Shown here: positions 33,931-48,900 of the stretch, in pieces | Layout: each line of letters begins with the position of its first letter | How positions within the stretch are numbered: position 1 is the stretch's first letter | Origin: Phoronis australis | Lineage: Eukaryota; Phoronida; Phoronidae | DNA: 64,000 bases | Assembly (NCBI GenBank): GCA_002633005.1 | Contig: NMRA01000056.1 | Span: 629,165-693,164 of the forward strand | Direction: 5' to 3' | Program-made: the position numbers and the translations under genes | The notes under the pieces: generated by a model | Told to the model about the DNA's origin: nothing | Seen by the model: the letters and a program-made list of their open reading frames with translations, nothing else | Database searches by the model: none

Positions 33931-36900
33931 CTGAAAAGTTCACAGTAAAACAAGTTAAAAAATGGTGGTGGTGGTGGTAGTGACAGTGACAATGATGACG
34001 GCAAACATAAGAAACATAGCCTTGAGTAACAGATGGTAAACCAACTACTGTAAGTGCAATGAAGAATCAGTCAACAACAGAAGAGTCCTAAAATTTTTGA
34101 ATAACTCCAAAACAAGCTGTATTGAAAAATGAACGACATACTCGAGATAATCTTTGATGAGATCTGTCTACATACCCCAAATTTCAAATGGCTCCGCAAA
34201 GCAAAAAATCGTAAAATGGATGCTACAATGCCGTCTTGAGTAAGATTTCAACCTAAAATAAGCCTTGATCCAGTGACCAGACGCGAGTGTAAATTTCATG
34301 TCGACCAGATAAGAAATGTAACCTGTAGCATGCGAACACAGACACAAGATAACAAAATGATATTTTTACAACGGAGTAACAGTTTGAGTAAAAACATCGT
34401 TCCAACCAGACTCTGTGCGAGTGAGAATTTTTGGAAATTTTGCAACCTTTCTGGTGACTTGTGCACTATAGTAGAACTATACAAGAAAATAAAAATGAGG
34501 ATTTCGCTGATGTATAACTGTTGGCACAGTAGAACAGAAATTGTATTAAAACACTAGACAGTATACATGTATAAAATTTGATATCCTTTGTAGCATTTGA
34601 CCCTTTCTGGTGCATTGAGACCCAGTAGCGAAATAAATTTGCATTGTTAATCCTGGCAATCACAGTAGTCTAACAGTTGACAAGTAAGAACATATGTTGA
34701 ATGAAAAGGTCAAAATTTCAGAAGAAAATTGTACTTAATGACCCTATATTTGAACCAAATGACGAGAAGCTGTGGAATTGGATCTCAATTACATGTACCA
34801 ATCGGATGTGTAAATCTGAAGTGTCAAGCTCAAAATCTTAGTTTGCACTCAATGACCTTTGACGTATTAATCTAATTGGATGACCCGATTACTTAAAAAG
34901 AAATGCATTTGATTGAACCTACTTTCGTCGTGGAAGACATCGTCGTAGAGCGACACCTGTGGGGAGATGAGGGGAAGTGTAGAGGAGGTGCTGGTTCCAT
35001 GGCCACTGTCCTTGCCTGACTTGAGTCGGTTGTTGTTAGTAGGATTCTGCAATGCGCGCGGACACATATTCATCAAATCCAAATAAACGCTCTACACGCA
35101 ATTCGTACTGACTTTTGTTTTCAGGCACTACTTAGACACTCCCACTTCTGCACACTGCTTACACAGGACAATCAACCATATTACACTCTGAGGAGAACCA
35201 TGAGAACTACCATTAAGAAATGGTGCACCCAAAACGGCATCAAACGTACACAAATTCTAATACAGCAATCAGACTGTATACACAGGGACCAGGTGTGAAT
35301 TCTGCAGGTGAGTTAAACTTTACACAAATAAAATTTTCTAGGAGAGTAGCTCTACTGTGACACTGAATCTGGTTTTAGATTTAAGAGAAATATATTTTGA
35401 ATTTTCAAATTTCAACAATTGTTCAATAAAAAAATGATTCATGCACTTCAAATAATTCTACGAGCTCACCATCTCAAACTCAAAATTTCAGACAGTGATT
35501 TCTTACCGGCCAGCCATCACCAGAGCTTGACCTCCTATCACGCAGGTAGTCGTCATCCTCACAAGTTTTCACCTAGGGAACAAAATAGTACAAACATTCA
35601 ATCTCCAGTTATATCCACCTCATCTAGTTCTACCTTGCTGTGCTGAATGCAGCTATAACGCCACAAAGATACAATTTGTTTATTTAGACCACACAATACC
35701 ATAAAACTGGTGTGCACTTAATCCTTACTCAGGTGGTAAGGGGTTTCTGATCTTGATGAGAACTGACAGTTCCTAATTGCTGGTGACCATGCTTAGCGGC
35801 GCATAACGTGAACCACCCTGACAAGACAACTAGCAGAGCATGGTCTCGGACAATAACACACAGCCAGTTCCTTTACCAGCTCTCTATAAGCCCAGAAATC
35901 ACCTCTTATTTGAGTTAGAAACAAGTCGAGGCTGAAATATATGGATCAGACATTGGCCTAATTGTAGTACCACAGGAAGTCAGTGCTTAGTGTGGTGAAC
36001 TCTCAACCAAAAGGTCATGGGTTGAATCTCTGACTACAACAGCCATGTGGTTGTATCCTTGAGGTATGCAATTAAACTGCATCGCTTAGTTGACTCTGTT
36101 GTATAATACCAGTGCCAGCTACGAAGTAACTAGTGATGCACTAGCGACCAGAAAGGGCAATAGTCTGACATAACCTGCCCCTATTTTGAGAACCAGTTTG
36201 AGGCCGTTATTCAGTGGAGAAAACTGGTTTTCAAAATGTGGCCACGTTATATCAGACTATTACTGCCAGAAAGAGCTGAAGCACACCCAACCCCTTGTAC
36301 TGGGCCAGTCCAAGTATGGCAACTTGATTTAATCCAGTTTGAAATTTACCATCATGGCTCGACGTAGCTTAAAAGTCGCCTCCAATAAGAATGAAGTAGC
36401 AGTTTTTTGTGATTAAGTTCAAGCCTAAGGTTGGAGAACGAGTTGAGGGCCTGAATTTGGTCAAAAATATCCCATGCTCCTGTCGCTGTTAAAACCTGCT
36501 AAATGCACGTACCTCCCCGACGAGAGATTCCGGCACGAGAATCGTCGTAGTTTTCTTTATTACCTTCACTTCTCGACGACAAGTTCTGAAAAGGAACAGT
36601 TGTAGTGTTGTTCATCATAGGGAAATGTTATCAGTGAAACATGTGGTACAGCAATGTTGAAGAAACCTGGCCGAAGCCACCTATTTATGTCGACGTGAAG
36701 ATTATGAAGAAAATTATGAGGGAAAATCAGCACGGAATAACTTGGAAGATTCACTGAAGTTTTTATTGCTTTGACATGGTGCAAACTGAAACAGTGATGG
36801 CGACTAGACACTGGCTTTCGAAGCAGAAAAATAGTAACAGTCATCTCATCTTGTACAAAAGAGATGTCAAGGCAAAAGCGATCACCTCAGTTGACCTTGC

Positions 36901-39900
36901 CCAGCAGTGTACGGTAATAAACATACAGGTATTTTTATCGACAACTTGTGTTTAGCAACTATTTCAGCATCAAATGACTATTGATGTCAATTATCTCACG
37001 TCAAACCAGTGTGCGCCATGTCAACATCTAAACTGGCCATAAGCCAGCAGTAAGAATCAACGCATCTGAAGATGTCCTTCACAGCGACACATGCTTGGCC
37101 TTCAACACTCACTAAGTCCTGTACGTACCTGTAGATGTATATACCAAGGATAATCAAAAGTACCACTGCGACTGCAACACCAAGGCCAACGCCGAGCTTA
37201 GCTGCTTCTGACAATGGAATTTCCATACACATTTCATATTTCTGATCGTCGCTGCTCAACTGACGATTACCGTCACCCACGAGCAGGAATGTGACCTGCA
37301 AATCAAAACAGTGTAGATCCTACTAAATCTGCATTACACTGACAATGCATCAGAACTAGGGATGATCCTCATATCCTACATCTGTATGAGACTTTGAAAT
37401 CAGGGGTGTATACAATTACCATGACTGGTCCCTCACAAGACATTTGCAACAATAAATCTTGGCCTATAAATGTAAACTCAAATGATTCATAATGATTGGA
37501 GGAGGCATTGTGGCCTGGTGGGTTGAGTGCCTACCTCCTGTTCAAAAGGTCGTAGGTTCAAATACCACTGGACCCCACTGCTAGACCGCCGAACCCCCCC
37601 AGCTCAGTCTTAATTTCTGCATATGTCTATTGTGTAAATTAAATGAAAAATCGTTTCCTGTGTTTGGTGCAAAGGGCTCGACTGAGTATTAGGCACACAT
37701 CTGATGCAACGTGTATTACCTGCACTACGTTTACTCGCTTATAGATTCTTTTCCACAAGTCACAAACCAACAGCACAAAGAGCAAACTTAATATTAAAGC
37801 ATTAAAAAAATACCAGGAGGGTTCGTTGTAATGCCCTCTGGCTGCGCAATAAACATGGGCAATTTCCTGGGTGATTATGAACCATTTTTACTCCTTAATT
37901 CAATGTTGTGAAGAAGCCACTAATGAGATATGACTATACTAGTAAAACACAAATGACAAACTCCAAAGATCTGGCCTAAATGACCACAGCCTCGGTAACA
38001 ACCAAAGTAGCTAAGAACACTGAATTACGTGACTGTAAAAATACTAGACAAAAGTCAGTAAATCAGCCCTGAATCTCAAACAGGTCTGGAAGTCATTGGC
38101 CACGAAATTATAGGATTTTGAGTCATACATAACACTCGCATTGCACATCAAATATTGACCACTGACGTTCACCTTCAAAAGTACTTCTCTCGTTATACTG
38201 TTTGCTTTTTACTCCGCTATTTGCATTTTTCATCTTGCGGCCAACTTGTTAACTAAATACATTCACTTGGCTCACTGGCTGGCATTCAGACCTCTACTAA
38301 TTTTCATATATCATCAGGTAAAAATCTAGGAACACAAGATGGCAGAGGACTGATTTGTTGTTGCTACAGGGAGATGAAAAGAAGCGAAACATACCCATAA
38401 GTTGAAACAGCATTTTGTTAGTACTATCATAAGTACTTTGCCAGGACACTGGGAATTTCTTGCGACACATCCGTTTCACAGAACTTGTACAAAATACTCC
38501 TTTTATGAATACCAATGTACCTTCAGCTTTGTCTGAAGTCAGAGCTCATGTATTGGCTACAAAAAAACACTACCAACCTTGACAAACTTCCGTACGCTGT
38601 ACAGTTTATAACCAGAGCAATTGAAGTCAAATTCGTGCACCCTCCTCTGTAAAGGCTGATCCAGCTTATAGTAGCGCGTCTTAATGTGAGACTCCTGTTC
38701 ATCGAAGACTTCTGCTCTTACGTAATGGGGTCGGATGGACTTGTAGCGGTCCCAGGAGATCTTCACTCTATTCAAGTCGGAGCTCGGGCGATTCACCGTG
38801 ACGTTCAACTCTGAGGAGACGACAAAACGGTGAGATTTAATGGGGATGGCAATATTTTAGGTATTGTTTCTACAAAAAGAAGCCAAGTTATCTCATTCAA
38901 TATCATTTCAATAACTCTTCCCCAGGAGACTGCTTTATGAAATGTCATACCGACGTTGAAGCTAAGACAGGCATAAATATGTGAACGCAACATTTTTGTG
39001 AAATATTGCAACAAGAGAAATTCTACCGTAGACCTCATTCAGGCACAAAACCATTATCACAGATCACTTTAATGGACTGTATGTCAGTCAAAGTATCAGA
39101 TATAAATGTCTCAGCTATGATTAGACGTCATCGGCGTTTGACAGCCGTGGTACAAAGCTTAAACATGTAAAAGCATTTAATTTGGTTAAGTCGATCATAT
39201 CATATCGTGTCCTAACTTGGAGATTTTTCCGCAGTTTTGATTACATGTAAGGCAACACATAGGTCTCCACTTACTGATAGATGCAGTCTGTAGTTTGTCT
39301 TGCCACTCCACGCCCGGCCCATTCATTGTGATGGCCGACACAAGCATCATATACTGTGTGTTGGGCTCAAGGTCATTCAAGGTCACTGTCACTTCATCGC
39401 TCCAGTCACTAACATTCATGACCCGTTGACACTGAGTGTCTGCAACGGAAGAAAAAGATGCATTCAATCATTCTCCTTTAGGGTAAAACAGTGTTTATCT
39501 CAGCGACTGCCAACCCAGTGGCCATGGTGTGGTACTTATTGGTGATATGCGTTACTAGAAAATCCCAAGATAACTTTGCATCAAGGGTTGGTCAGGTCCT
39601 GTGTCACTTTTTCATTACCCCCCGTATAAAAACAAAATGGCCACCCTTAAAATATTTCCCCCTCTCCAAACCCTCACTGCAGGATCATAGTTCATATATT
39701 TCATTTTAACCTTCCTTTTTCCATCGCCCAGGCACACTCATATTTATCGCGACTAATATGTTGCATGTAACCTCCCTTTACAGAGTAACAATGAACACAG
39801 AGACCCCGAGTGCTTAACACAACACACTCATCTCACTTACTGTTGCAGTGGTATGCATCCCAGTACACAACTCTGTAGTGTTTGACCCACGATCGACTGT

Positions 39901-42900
39901 CTTCACACTTGAGGGGACTCCACTGTAACATGATGGAGTTGTACTGTTTGCTTGTAATCTGGACCTTGGGTGCAGCGGCCACTGAAAGTGAGAATGAATC
40001 ATAAAATGGTCGCTTAAAACACAAAGTAGAAATCTTCACAACTATTGTTATGGTAAATAATCTTCAGTTTGAGATAGAAGATGCCGGGCAAAAGAATTTC
40101 ATTTTGTCAAGTTTCTCAACTTTTTATTTGGCCGGAAGAGTCATTTTTGTTCCAAATTAAAGAATGTTTATCATAATTGCAAATTTTGTATACCTGAGAA
40201 ACTTAAAAGTTTGTACGAACACAGAAATTACTATTAATTCTAAACTTGCCTACTACTCCACTATCTTACAACATTTGTTAATGTAGACAATAGAGGGCTC
40301 TCCTGTTGGATAACTGAAACAATGGAATATACAGTCTGCTGCAAGTGGTATTCCTCAAAGTTTCACCTATCTCTGATATCACCACGACTGTAACATAACC
40401 ACATAAAAATGAATTTTTTTGAGGTTTTGCTTCTAACCTAACACTCTTTGGAAAATAAGCCCTACGCTAGAGTTCGAGACATCATAACTGGTGCTTTTTA
40501 GCCCACAAAATGACTTTATCCAGTGACAAGTTTTTGCAGACTTCAAAATTTTTGCCACTGATTACTGCTTCTACCACTCAAGCCACTTGCATCTTGCTTC
40601 TTCCCATAAGAATAGTACAAGGCCAAAGGAAGATCTGGCAGTGTGTGTGGAATCAGTCTAAGTGACCTTTGAACTTTTGATTGACCCAATTCTATCTTAG
40701 CTGCTATGGGTTATTGGCAGCAACCTCCAATACAGTTGAACACCTTGAAGTGCTGCGAGATATACTTGTATACTTTGTATTCTTTGACACTTTCCAAAGT
40801 GATGTTGCAGTTCTGTGACCTGTTTCTTGAAAAGTCTTTTTTCGACTTTAGGCAAACCAAAGATATCTTACTGATGATAGCCAAAAGTTGATTTTTATTT
40901 GGCAAAATAAATTTCGCCAAGTATGTTGCTCTGTCATTTTTTACTTGGCGAAATAAATTTCGCCAAGTATGTTTGGTCTTCAATCAAGTTTGCTTTTTTG
41001 TTACTTTGTTCGCACGATACAGGTCTCAATTTTTGTCAGATCATCACGAAATTTAGTTCAGTTTAGATAGTTTTGAACAGGCTTTTCAGAAGATGTTTTT
41101 CATTTTTCGCTAGGACATCTACTTTTTGAGTTATTTGAGATTTTCTGATAATGCTGTTCCTTTGTTGAAAGCTCTTGCTGCATTGATGTTGGTTTAGCTG
41201 GTATTGAACTACACTGTAGCCTATTTCTTATTGATTTATGACATCTAAGTTCGTCATATGAATGTTATGATGTTGTTCATAATCGCCACCACCATCATAT
41301 TCGTCATCTTCGTCATCATCTCCAACGTCGTCTTTTCTTCAGTTAATTTTGCCAAGTGTCACTCAAGACTGTAGCCTATTTCCTAGTGATTTCTGACCAG
41401 TACGTTCGTCATATGAATGATATCATAACTTGCATTGTACATCATCGCCACCAACGTCGTCATAGCTGTCATCTTCGTCATCATCTCTGTCATCGTCTTT
41501 TCTCGTCATCTCTAACGTGTTTTTTTTGGTTAATTTCGCCAAGTTTCGCTCCTTGGAGGCTTTCATGTTGTTTGTTAACCCAACAGCATTAAAAATTGTT
41601 TGTTCGCACGATACAGGTCGCAATTTTCATCCGATCATCACGAAATTTACACATAACAAGTAGTTCCGGAAGTACTGGAAGCCTATTGTTTTTCGTCATA
41701 ATCGGACTCAAGATGGCGACCATTCAATTTTCATTTTAAGATTCAAAGGCTTCTGGAGGCTTCAATTTTTTATGTACAGAGCTAAAAATCGGCACAGTTA
41801 ATGGACCAGATGTGCACTACATGTATACCGAAAATTGTTTACTTCCGTTAAAAGATGGCAGAAATATTGGCACTCGCCCATGCGCACCTCGATTTCGGAA
41901 AAAAACGTTTTCTCCTGTGGAAGGCACATCATAGGGCCAATTCATTCGAATTTTTTCAGATATTATTTTTCACGATATGCTAATAAATAAAGCCAAAACA
42001 CCAGAAGTTGCTTTCAAGATGGCGGATCTGGCGCATGTTGACCCATTTTCAGTCATGCTGAGGTACCATTTAAACGGGAGGAGGAAATGACGTGAATTTT
42101 TGCATGTGGATTCTCTGAGGTATGCTCTTTTAAATGAACTGTAACATTTTTTGTCAGACTTACCGTTTTCGAGTTATTTGACTTTGAATTTCTTAAAAAA
42201 ACGCAAAATTTCATTTTTTTTCGAAAAATTTACGGAATTGCGTGATACTATCAATTAAGATAGAGTTTTGAAGTGTTTCTGATAGCGTTGTTCCTTTGTT
42301 GAGCGCTCTTACTGCATTGATGTTGGTTTAGCTTCTATTGAACAAGACTGTAGCCTATTTCTTACTGATTTATGACATCTAAGTACGTCGTATGAATGTT
42401 ATGATGTTGTGCAGCATCATCCCCATCGTCGTCATATTTGTCATCTTTGTCATCATCTCTGTCGTCGTCTTTTCAGTTAATTTCGCCAAGTGTCGCTCAA
42501 GACTGTAGCCTATACTTACTGATGTCTGGCCTCTACGTTCGTCTTGTGAATGTTATCATTACTTGAATTGTTCATCATCGCCACCATCGTCATCATATTC
42601 GTCATCATTTCTATTGTCGTCTTTTCAGTTAATTTCGCCAAGTGTCGCTCCTTGGAGCGCTTTCATTTGTCTTTTGCGTTTCTTGAACTATTTGTCTCTT
42701 GTCAATTCGAGCATACTGCAGATTTCTATTTTTACTTCGAGGTGTAGAAAAATAGCCAGGCTTTCAGCCTCTTAGCCCAATTTTCATGAAATAGGCTACC
42801 GTAAGCCATCTGTTGACTGTTTTTAGCCAAAAGTCGACAGAAAAAGCCAACAGACTCCCCTGAAAAAAACTTGGCTCTTCAGGTGGTTGGACACCACTTA

Positions 42901-45900
42901 GGGTTGTACACACACTTCCAGGAATACTGCAGTGCCCTCTATGATTCTGCAGTGATTACCCACAATGCTGTGAATCCATAGGTCACTTGCCCAAGCTGTG
43001 CACTGAAGCCAAGCTTGTCACTACTTTGCATTAAAATCACTTTGCCATGTGTAATTCTGGTGTAATACAGCTTTACCAGTGACTAAACAGTTGAAATGCG
43101 AGGGTTAAGATGAAAAGTTGAGTGAGGTACAAACGAACACTCAACACTCGTCAGAAACATTTTAGCAGCCTTTTCTTCAGGACTACTAGTCAGTTATGCA
43201 AAATGTTCATCTACCTCCACAACAGAAGGTAGTTGAATGCAGAATGAGAGAACTACTGAAAGATGATCACCCAAAGAAAAATGTCGACCACACTCGGGCT
43301 AGCTATTAAAGTCCAACTCAGTGTTTAGGCAAAATACAGCAACGGAGCAGTAATCCGTATCATTTTAACCCAAAATCCTAATTACAGCTTAACACTGAGC
43401 CTGATAATCCCTCATTTCAAAATGGCAGTGCTGCAGAATTCCAGAGAGGGGCACAATGTGATGGAAAAGTGAATTGCTTTTAAACAGAAGATCGTCCGCA
43501 GCAACGTCAGGCCCGCAGTGCTTGGAGAAGCACTTGAAAAATAAAAGGGGTCATGTTGGAAATTACTTCAGTCGGAATTTGGTGAGGCTAGGTACGAACA
43601 ATCCCCCGAGTCCTGTGGACATACATAGTATCGAAACAGTATACAGATTGTCACAACTAAGCAGACTAAGACAAGCCAGTCATATTTTGTACTGTGTCTA
43701 CTGAATAAAAGATGAAAGAGAAGTAGACAAACTGAAATAAACAGCCAGTCTCGCTCAAAGCTCAGAGTAGTACTAAGAAACCGGTACAAGCATGACACAT
43801 GCTCAATAAAGCCTCAAGCTTACAAAACCAAGATGGATTACAAAGGTAGATTAAGAAGCATTGTCAAGCAAGCGAGAACCAATATGATATGGCAGTGGGT
43901 GGCGGTGTAGCTCTCGGAAGCCGACAAAGACTACAGCTAAGAACCACCTACTGTACAAAAGGCCGTCACGTTTTTAACAAATTGCCCTCATTACCCACAT
44001 TCTCAACAAACTGCCCTCATCACCCATGGGAAATCGGAGATGCACACAAAAAACGCTCAAACAAAAGTCAGCCTGCGGTTTCCCAGTCTTTTTCAAACAC
44101 TTTGTGGAGAACTGATTTCATTAGAATGCAGTATTCAGAATAATAGCTAGCAAATCACGCGATAAAGATCACTCCCATAATGCTAAGCACAACCAAATAT
44201 ATAGTTCGAACCAGTTGAAGCTGCCTAGAATTCGACTATGATTTTAGCAAAGTTCTACCACCAAAGCAACATTCAGGTTCTCCTGTTACAATATAGTGGA
44301 TTATTAAACCAGTCTCAATGACATGCATTTCCGCTAACAACAGAAGACCAAGTAGGCAAAAAAATAAACAAGAACAACTGCTGAGAAGCCAAAGCCAAAA
44401 TGAAGCTTGGAGGCAGGTCTTGGTAGCAAGGAAACTTCGCACACGCCAGTCAACAATTCACTTTCTGCCCAGGAGCACGGGAATACTGCTAAATCCTAAC
44501 TCCATCCATGCAACAAGTGTGTTTCCACAACTTGTACGGAATCCTACCAGTGCTTTCTCTCCATAAATGGAAATAAAGGATGAGAGCTGCTCTTGGTAGC
44601 ATGGAAACCTGGCACACGTTAGTCAGCAATCCACTTTCTGTCCAGGAGCACAGAAATGCTGCTAAATCCTAAATGCGTCCATGCAACAAGTGTTGTTTCT
44701 TCAACTTGCGCTGACACACATTAGTGCGCACACTCCTCGTGAAAAGCCCAAGAGGATTACAGAAGCTTCAATTCTATATTACACAGACTGCTATGCCTAT
44801 TCTTTGAAAGCCAAAAAAGCGTTTCTCACAACACAGCGACATTTATCAATCATCTTGCTGTTTATGACATCCATCTGGTGAAATGAACAAAATTTCATTA
44901 ATTCACAACGAAATCCAAGGATGTAGCTGCTTGCAACATGATTGACAAAATGCCTAGGTGACATCAACCTATCTGAATCACATGAAAGTGTCATCTATGA
45001 ATAACAAGTCTAGAGTATATCATCCTGCAAACGACTTACCATCGACAGTTGAGTTAAAGGAAAAGTTTCCTATATCAAACAAAGAAGGTATTTATTAAAG
45101 CTTAGCGATGATCCAATAAAACCTGCAACGATCTGCACTTAGCTGAGGGTGGCATGTTACATGAGACAAAAGCTGAGAAGCAGCACGGAACACAATGCAC
45201 TGACCAATAGATATGGTATGGTAAAAATTCTCCATTTTGGAACAGTGAAAAATTCATTATTCTGCTCAGGATCAGAACTTGTACCAAATTTTAGAAATGG
45301 CCGTCCCAAATTCAAGAATTACGATCAATGACAAACAATCATTCTCCTCAATGTTACGCACTATAAGGAGAGGAGAAAAGGTTGTGAGGGTAGCTATTTT
45401 TGATGATTTTATGAAGCGTAAAGTCGATTTTCAGACTATGACGATAAAAAATGGAATGTGCGAAATTTTAGAAAGACAATGAACACCCAATCGACAGTGT
45501 CCCAATCTTCAGAATCGAGAAAATCCAATTTCTGCTTGATATTCTGTGTCCCAATAGAGACTGCTCCAAACTAGACAATATTTACAGTTATTATCACTCA
45601 TTTAGCACACAACATGGCCACCAAGTGGAATTACTCCACTTGAGTCAACTAGATAATTTACATTTTGGTCAATTACAAGCATGCTTTGCAGCGCGTAGAT
45701 GTCGTAAGTCAACACCTGCTCGTACAAGTTATCATAATCTTCAAAAAGGTATTAAGACATTGAAAGATCAAAAAAAGGGCCATCTTGGAAATTATTTTTG
45801 TGCGAAAGAAGTGGAGACTTAATCGTATCTGCAAGTGGCAGGCAAGTGAAACCATAGGTTATTCAAGAGCGATACACAATGTTAATATGGCGGTCACAGT

Positions 45901-48900
45901 TGCAAAGTTGATATGGTGCCTTTGTTCTGAGCACATAACAGGCTTGTGTATTCTATTTTAGCAAAATGAGTCCAAACAACTTGTTTACAGCATGAGATCC
46001 TCATTTCAGCAAATACTTGTGAGATTAACTGGTAGCCTCAATTTCTTTTTTTCTGTGAAAATTAGGGATTGTGTTTCACATTTTTAAGCATTGATAACAT
46101 TAATTGGTTATTCAAAAATATGAAACCATGGAAGTGCTTTTATAAACAAAAATGCTCTTCTCTCATAAGAAAAATTTTGAAATTTTACCTCTTTCTAATC
46201 CACCTAAATCAAGAAGTTTAATAAGCACACAACAAAAAACAACGGAATGATTGCAAAGAGAGTTCACATCACATACTGTATCCCAGAGAGAAAACTGTTG
46301 CTGCAGAACATTCCAGAACAATTCACAGCATGGGCCTTATCACTGCACGATATACATGCTTCGGCGGACAAGAAGTCATGCGATCCTGCTTTATTTACCT
46401 CCCCCTAGTGTTTCCGGGTAGAAACAATTCCACTTGATTCCGCTGTATGCCCTTGTTCCATCAGGATACTTGACAACTGTTGCTATGCCAACTGTGTTTG
46501 AAGTGTTGACCTGATGCTCAGTCACGGTTGGCAACACCTGTGTTAGGTAGCTGGAATCCTGAAAAATGAACTTCATCCATTTCAAGGGAGCCTTGCACTA
46601 CATGAAAAGTGCATTAGCAAATCATTTATCACAAAAAGCTTGCATTTCGCACAAAATCGCTAATAGCAAGATACCAGCAATGACAAACAACACTTGTGAT
46701 GAAAGTAATATGTAGGACAACCAACGGAGTTGATTCTGATCTTTACCATGGCTCATTTTGCGACCTGCGCTCGCCGACTAAAAAATATCTGCCCATTTTC
46801 AGTCAAGGTTTTGTGTACTTTGAAAAAATGCACTAAGGCACATAAACAAGGGTAAGCAAGGTTTGAAAGGACACGATTTGCCAAGCAATCACTTAAAAAT
46901 CCTGCATCATTTTTCCTCGGACGGATTTTCTTTCTGAAAAAGTGAGCAACTAAAAAAATACTGCACAACAACTCGGTTTTCCAAAAAAAAACAGAGACCA
47001 GAAGCAATTATGCATTTTTAGCCTTTAAAGAAATAACATAAAAACATTTATTCATAGCATATCATCACTTTACACATTAAGACTATTTTTAAGATCACTT
47101 TCGCAATCAACCATGTGATAAATGCAACAAAACATTTTATATGCAACATGACAACAACGTTTTCTTTTAACTTTAAAACCAAAGGGGTAGGGAAAGAAGA
47201 AACAAACAATGTTAATGCAACAGTCTTATCTAATTTATTTAACCACATACTTATTCAAATAAATCAGCAACTACCAAGAAAATGACCCTTAAAATACGCA
47301 CCTTGCATGAACCTGTCTCCATTTTGTTGCACTGGTAAATCGCATAACCGTCGAGGGCGTACCCCTTGAGACATTTAGTGCTAAGGGGCCTCCAAAATAT
47401 ATGAGACCAGGATAGTTCCTGGTCCACCTTTACGCCCACAGCAGTTGGTGAACATGGCACTGTCAAGCAAGATATTAAAGTAAATCTCAGCCAAAGATGC
47501 ATTATATTCAGAAACACTCTTTTAACACTCAGAGGCTTGATTGGCAGAGTAACACAATCCGTTTTCAGCAAAAAATTACATAATCAATATACAATTGATA
47601 GTTTTAATAATGTCAACAAAGATCGAAGTTCATGGATTAATGATAATAGTGATGATGACAATGGTGGTGAAAATAAGTAATGAACAGAGAAGATAATGAC
47701 ACTGAAGGTGGTAGTGGTGACAAGGGTAATCACAGCGGTGATGTTGACAACGACGACGCTGACAAAGGTGATGCTGACAACAGTGACGCTGACAACGGTG
47801 CGCTGACAATGGTGACGCTGACACCGGTGATGTTGATAACGGTGACACTGACAACGGGGACCCTGACAACCGTGACGCTGACAACCGCGACGCTGACAAC
47901 CCCGACGCAGACAACCGTGACGCTGACAATGGTGATGATGACAATGGTTATGTTGACAATGTTCATGTTCATAATGGTGATGTTGACAATGGTGATGATG
48001 ACAATGATCATACGCTGGGGTCACGATGAAGACGTTGACGATGATTACGAAGATAACAGTCATGTTGGTGATGACAACAGCAATGATAATGATGACGACA
48101 GTTCTAATGTTGTGATGATAGCAACCACAATGTGACAAGCATGACAACAATGACAACAAAGCTCAGGTGATCAATAATAACATCAAGAATAATTAATACA
48201 ACAGAAGACCATTAGTTGATGATGACAACAAGGACTATGGCAACTCACGTTACTTACTACAAAATTGGCAAATATAAACTCACGATTTTCTAAATTTTCA
48301 ATAACCAATGTTGAACGATTATTGGAAGGTCCAACGTCATTGGATAGGTATATCTCAAACACGTTTCTGTTGTCTTCAATTCTGAAATCTTTGTAAAGCG
48401 TGTTCCTGTCTTCAATGACGTGCTCCTTGTTATTGTGCAATAGATTGTAACTTCTGAAATCTCCAAACTCGTTTTCTGGCCGTATCATCTGAAAAAAACA
48501 AACCACAGTTAACAGAATAATCCCATTTCGGTTACATTTCCAAACACATGTTTGTGTTGAGCAAATAATTACAGAGATAAAGTCATGAGCCCCTTTGCGT
48601 GTACCTCAACTTTGTGCTCATATCCTAAAAGTACCCCTTCTTGAACTTATTGGGTAGGAGGAATAACAATAGATGAGAAGGGTTGACGATGAGACAGCAC
48701 TTGGCCAGACTTGATCAAGCTTAACTCTTTCACTGTCATGCATGGCTTTCACCTAATCATCCCATCACTGCCAAATGCGACAATTGGCAAGTTGGGTACT
48801 TTCCTTGTTGTTGACCTAGTTAAGTCTAATTTGGGAGATAATTACAGCAATGACAGGAAGGCAGTTTTACCAAATCTTAACTTCAGCAAGTACTACTCAA

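Noticed and set aside
47584-48159. 191-codon minus-strand His/Cys/Arg-rich frame
   Set aside because: It is the translation of the 12-bp minisatellite; other frames here are equally open and equally repetitive.
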